Under the pieces are notes generated by a model, which was not told the DNA's origin, ran no database searches, and worked only from the letters and a program-made list of their open reading frames with translations. Position numbers and translations under genes: made by a program. Source: Paraburkholderia sp. CNPSo 3272 (lineage in GTDB: Bacteria; Pseudomonadota; Gammaproteobacteria; Burkholderiales; Burkholderiaceae). Taken from it: a stretch of 64,000 nucleotides of DNA. Positions 60,922-64,000 of this stretch are shown here, in pieces; position 1 is the first letter of the stretch; each line of letters starts with the position of its first letter. The stretch covers positions 1 through 64,000 of the forward strand of contig NZ_JAMBPQ010000038.1 of NCBI RefSeq assembly GCF_024206495.1, in the 5' to 3' direction.

Positions 60922-62448
60922 TTAGGCGTTCGCGACGAGTCCGCCCATCGCTTCGGGCAGCATCGTACCCGTTTGATTGAAGCGCAGATGCATTTCATAC
61001 GCGCGCGCGAGATCGTGCGGCGTCTGGCCGCCGAACTTGAGTGCGTCGCGATAGTAGTCGCGCAGCAGGTCGCGATAAAGCGGATGCGCACAACGCTCGA
61101 TCACGAGGTTTGCACGCTCGCGCGGCGCGAGTCCGCGCAGATCGGCTAGGCCTTGCTCGGTGACGATCACGTCCACGTCGTGCTCGTTGTGATCGACGTG
61201 CGGCACCATCGGCACGATACTGGAAATGCGGCCGTCCTTCGCAATCGCCTTGGTCGCGAAGATCGCGCACGACGCATTGCGCGCGAAATCCCCCGAGCCG
61301 CCAATGCCGTTCATCATGTGCGTGCCGCCCACATGCGTGGAATTCACGTTGCCGTAAATGTCGCATTCGAGCGCGGTGTTCAGCGCAATCAAGCCGAGGC
61401 GGCGAATCACTTCGGGATGGTTGCTCACTTCCTGCGGACGCAGCACGAGCTTGTCGCGATAGCGGTCGAGTTCGGCGAGCACCTGAGCCTGGCGTTGCGC
61501 GGAGAGCGTCATCGATGCGCCCGAGGCGAATACCATCTTGCCGGAATCGATCAGATCGAACGTCGAGTCCTGCAATACTTCGGAGTACATCGTAAGCGCT
61601 TCGAACGGCGAATCCACGAAGCCCGAAAGCACCGCGTTCGCAATCGTGCCGATGCCGGCCTGCAGCGGCGGCAGTTGCGCGCTCATGCGGCCGTGCTTCA
61701 CTTCGTGCTGCAGGAATTCGATGAGGTGCCCGGCGATGCGCGCGGTTTCTTCGTCGGCGGGCAGCACGGTCGAGGGGCTGTCCGCTTCGTTCGTGATGAC
61801 GATGGCGGCGATCTTCTCCGGCGGAATTTCGATGGCGGTCGTACCCACACGGTCCTGCGGACGCACGATCGGCAACGGATCGCGATGCGGGCGGCGGCCA
61901 GGAATCCACACGTCATGCAGGCCCTCGAGCGCGAGCGGCTGCGCGAGATTGATCTCGACGATCACCTTCTCCGCGAGAATCGCGAAGCTCGCCGAATTGC
62001 CGACCGAGGTGGTCGGCACGATCGCGCCGGTTTCCGTGATCGCGGCGGCTTCGATGATCGCGAGATCGAGTTTGCCGAGCAGGTTCGCGCGCAGCATCTC
62101 GACGGTTTCCGAAAGATGCTGGTCGACGAACATCACTTCGCCGCGGTTGATGGCCTTGCGCAGCGTCGCGTCCACCTGGAATGGCAGACGGCGCTCGAGC
62201 ACCCCCGCTTCGGTCAGCATGCGATCGACGTCGTGGCCGAGCGAGGCGCCCGTCATCAGCGTAATGCGCAGCGGCTCTTTCTCTTCGCGCGCGCGGCGCG
62301 CCAGTTCGAGCGGCACGGCCTTCGTGTCGCCCGCGCGCGTGAAGCCGCTCGCGCCGACGCGCATGCCGTTGCGCACGAGTTGGGCCGCCTCGGCAGCCGA
62401 AGTGATTTTCCCGCGCAAGGCGGCACAACGAATACGGTCTTCGTACAT
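60922..62448 (-). CDS. Acetyl-CoA hydrolase/succinyl-CoA:acetate CoA-transferase family protein
   Basis: This 508-residue enzyme has the CoA-transferase fold with two domains. The likely catalytic Glu is in MYSEVLQDSTFDL, and GGSGDFARNASCAIF and TEQGLADLRGLAPRERA complete the acetyl-CoA hydrolase/transferase signature. It moves CoA between acyl donors, probably acetate, succinate or propionate. The ATG at 62448 follows GGAG by 6 bp; an in-frame GTG at 62460 overlaps that site. A large inverted repeat lies 77 bp upstream. Confidence 0.9.
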   Translation of the reverse strand: MYEDRIRCAALRGKITSAAEAAQLVRNGMRVGASGFTRAGDTKAVPLELARRAREEKEPLRITLMTGASLGHDVDRMLTEAGVLERRLPFQVDATLRKAINRGEVMFVDQHLSETVEMLRANLLGKLDLAIIEAAAITETGAIVPTTSVGNSASFAILAEKVIVEINLAQPLALEGLHDVWIPGRRPHRDPLPIVRPQDRVGTTAIEIPPEKIAAIVITNEADSPSTVLPADEETARIAGHLIEFLQHEVKHGRMSAQLPPLQAGIGTIANAVLSGFVDSPFEALTMYSEVLQDSTFDLIDSGKMVFASGASMTLSAQRQAQVLAELDRYRDKLVLRPQEVSNHPEVIRRLGLIALNTALECDIYGNVNSTHVGGTHMMNGIGGSGDFARNASCAIFATKAIAKDGRISSIVPMVPHVDHNEHDVDVIVTEQGLADLRGLAPRERANLVIERCAHPLYRDLLRDYYRDALKFGGQTPHDLARAYEMHLRFNQTGTMLPEAMGGLVANA

Positions 62449-62524
62449 CAAAGTCTCCACAAACTCTCTGATCGCCTGGTGCCTATTTTCAGGTCTTGCA
62501 TCGGCGGTCGTGCACTGCGAGTTT

Positions 62525-62551
62525 CACAAAACACTGTTGCAGTGTTTTGTG
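62525..62551. promoter_or_regulatory. Perfect 12-bp inverted repeat upstream of the CoA-transferase
   Basis: CACAAAACACTG (62525-62536) and CAGTGTTTTGTG (62540-62551) are exact inverted copies with a TTG spacer. The AC/GT-rich core flanked by A and T runs looks like a dimeric regulator site; a role as a weak terminator for the upstream gene is possible, but no T run follows on the minus strand. Confidence 0.6.
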
Positions 62552-62644
62552 CAGCCACAATGCGCAAAGCCGCGGCACCCATTTGAAGGCGTCGCGGCAC
62601 AAGATTTCAGCGTACGCCTGCACATGGCTGGCGTGCTCTCGATC

Positions 62645-62866
62645 TCAGCTACCGAAATAAATATTGCAGAAGCTGACCGGGCCGACGCATTCATCCTTCT
62701 TTGCCGGCTTTACGATTTCGCGGTGGGCGGGCGCTTGCGCTGCCTGCGGGGCAGCGGACTGCGCAACCTGCTGGGGGACGCTCGCTGCCGGTGCTTCGTT
62801 CTGTGCATAAGCAGCGGCGGCGGCAAACAGCGAACAGGCAACAACAGCGATCTTCAGGGACTTCAT
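62645..62866 (-). CDS. Small secreted protein with two Cys
   Basis: This 73-residue protein has a Sec signal peptide (cleavage near AYAQN) and a mature part rich in Ala, Gln and Pro, ending in DECVGPVSFCNIYFGS. The two Cys could form a disulfide in the periplasm. GGAGAG is 5 bp before ATG 62866. I know no function for the group. Confidence 0.65.
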   Translation of the reverse strand: MKSLKIAVVACSLFAAAAAYAQNEAPAASVPQQVAQSAAPQAAQAPAHREIVKPAKKDECVGPVSFCNIYFGS

Positions 62867-62996
62867 TTTACTCTCCAGTGCTAATGGGTACTGCGAAGCA
62901 GTGATGTGACTATATGACCCAGGGTCGAAATGATTAAGAAGGCGGCGTGGAAGGCATATTTCCAGACTGCAGCAAGATCGCGCGGGGTCCGCATTT

Positions 62997-64000
62997 TCAT
63001 TGTGTATTCAACGATCTGCGCGGCGCCCGAGTGCGACGTGCGCGGCGCGCCAGCGGCCCGAGCGGCGCATCGCGGTCGAGCAGCGCGCTGCGAATGAAGT
63101 GCAGATGGCTCAGCAACCGTTGCGCCTCATGCCGCCTCTCCCGCTCGTGATGCACGGTGGCAAGCGCCTCCTGGGCGATCCAGGTCGCGGCGCGCACGGC
63201 GCTGAGCGCGTGGTCGAGCGCGACCCCGTCTGGGTTCTCGAAAAGGTGCGCGATGTCCTCCTGTACGCGCACGAGCGCCTCAGGCCAGCGCGCGTCATGG
63301 CGGTCGAGCCAGGATGCCGCGTGCGCCTCGTTGCGCAGATCGACCACGGCGTGCCCGACTTCGAGCGTGACGAGCATCCAGCGCAGCGCGCGCCGGTGCG
63401 CCTGGCGGCGTCCGTTCAACAAGAGCCTCAACTGGTGCATCAAATCGTGCGTACCGGACTGGAAGCGCTGCCCGAGGCCATCGAGCTCCCCATGACAAGC
63501 CAGCACGACCTGGCCGCGCAACGCTACGCACATGCGCTCGACGAGCCAGCTCATATGCGGCGGAAACACCACCGAGAAAGCGAGCGAAGCGACCAGCATC
63601 GCGGCGACGACGGCGATGCCGTTGTTGACCAGCAGATCCGGCGTGTAGACGATCACATTGTCCGGACCGGCCAGCAGGCAGAAGAACACCGAGAAGCCGA
63701 CGCCATAGCCCGCTATGCGCGAGCGCGTGGCGAGAAAAGCGCCGATGGCGAGCACAGGAACGAGTGTCGCGCAGAGCAACGGGAAGCCATCGACATTGGG
63801 ATAGACGTAGCAGGTGAAGAGATAGCCCGTCACGGCGGCAAAGCCCGCACCCACCGCCATCTGCACGGCCATGCGCGACGCGTTCGGCGCCGACGAGGTG
63901 AGCGCGCACGTGAGTGCGGCCGCGATCATCGCGAGGCCGCCGCTCGGCCAGTCGGTTTCGACCCAGAACCAGCCCAGCGCCGCCACCACTACGGCCGTGC
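62997..64000 (-). CDS. FUSC-family inner membrane protein (partial, C-terminal half)
   Basis: The frame stays open to the window edge; a GTG at 63989 in this frame is probably not the true start because family members have about 650-700 residues. The visible part has six helices (VAALGWFWVETDWPSGGLAM onward, to about residue 145), then a cytosolic helical domain and an Arg-rich end. The family includes aromatic-acid exporters (AaeB) and fusaric-acid resistance proteins. What precedes it cannot be seen. Confidence 0.8.
   Translation of the reverse strand, partial: TAVVVAALGWFWVETDWPSGGLAMIAAALTCALTSSAPNASRMAVQMAVGAGFAAVTGYLFTCYVYPNVDGFPLLCATLVPVLAIGAFLATRSRIAGYGVGFSVFFCLLAGPDNVIVYTPDLLVNNGIAVVAAMLVASLAFSVVFPPHMSWLVERMCVALRGQVVLACHGELDGLGQRFQSGTHDLMHQLRLLLNGRRQAHRRALRWMLVTLEVGHAVVDLRNEAHAASWLDRHDARWPEALVRVQEDIAHLFENPDGVALDHALSAVRAATWIAQEALATVHHERERRHEAQRLLSHLHFIRSALLDRDAPLGPLARRARRTRAPRRSLNTQ

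Overview
The window is high-GC proteobacterial chromosome. The gene repertoire and style (IrlR/IrlS-like metal-type two-component pair, malonate decarboxylase mdcABCDEGH, cyanide-insensitive bd oxidase, OprB porin, an IS110 tail followed by a CTTTCTTTGC/GCAAAGAAAG repeat I associate with Burkholderiaceae) point to Burkholderia/Paraburkholderia or a close relative. That assignment is an inference from content. I saw no rRNA, tRNA, CRISPR array or complete prophage. Functions come from motifs and remembered families, not from searches.

Layout. 1-860: end of an IS110-type transposase, a dispersed hairpin repeat, and the frameshifted remnant of a C39-like cysteine peptidase. 861-4210: a signalling cluster (BetR-type HTH-receiver regulator, hybrid histidine kinase, periplasmic molybdopterin-fold protein). 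4483-11015: PRTase-HAD fusion, NERD-helicase, glutathione transferase, His-rich Fur/Zur regulator, single-domain receiver, photolyase. 11057-16740: TetR/MFS drug exporter pair, MocR regulator divergent from an EamA exporter, GNAT acetyltransferase. 16864-18926: MscS channel overlapping a K+ channel. 18945-21690: glycolipid-binding-domain protein, then urea-transporter-like protein, class II aldolase and tautomerase.

22098-24709: cyanide-insensitive bd oxidase (cioA, cioB and a 51-residue third protein) behind a perfect ANR/FNR box. 24796-27200: membrane protein, ICMT-type methyltransferase, arylamine N-acetyltransferase. 27378-35432: a Fur box and sigma-70-like promoter lead into OprB-type porin, periplasmic propeller protein, Tat-exported DyP peroxidase and an FbpABC-like ferric ABC transporter. 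This looks like one iron-acquisition operon without a TonB receptor and is the most interesting system here. 35420-37355: LysR regulator divergent from an EamA transporter. 37377-45898: MFS transporter divergent from a GntR regulator (MdcY-like) and the complete malonate decarboxylase operon; the MFS protein is the obvious candidate for malonate uptake.

46032-49872: AlkB-like dioxygenase, small His-rich membrane protein, membrane metallophosphoesterase, AI-2E family permease. 49903-58159 (minus): one transcription unit in the order RND pump, adaptor, outer-membrane factor, response regulator, sensor kinase. 58412-64000: LysR regulator, MgtC-type protein, GlsB/YeaQ-type protein, CoA-transferase with a perfect 12-bp inverted repeat upstream, a small exported protein, and a FUSC-family protein cut by the window edge.
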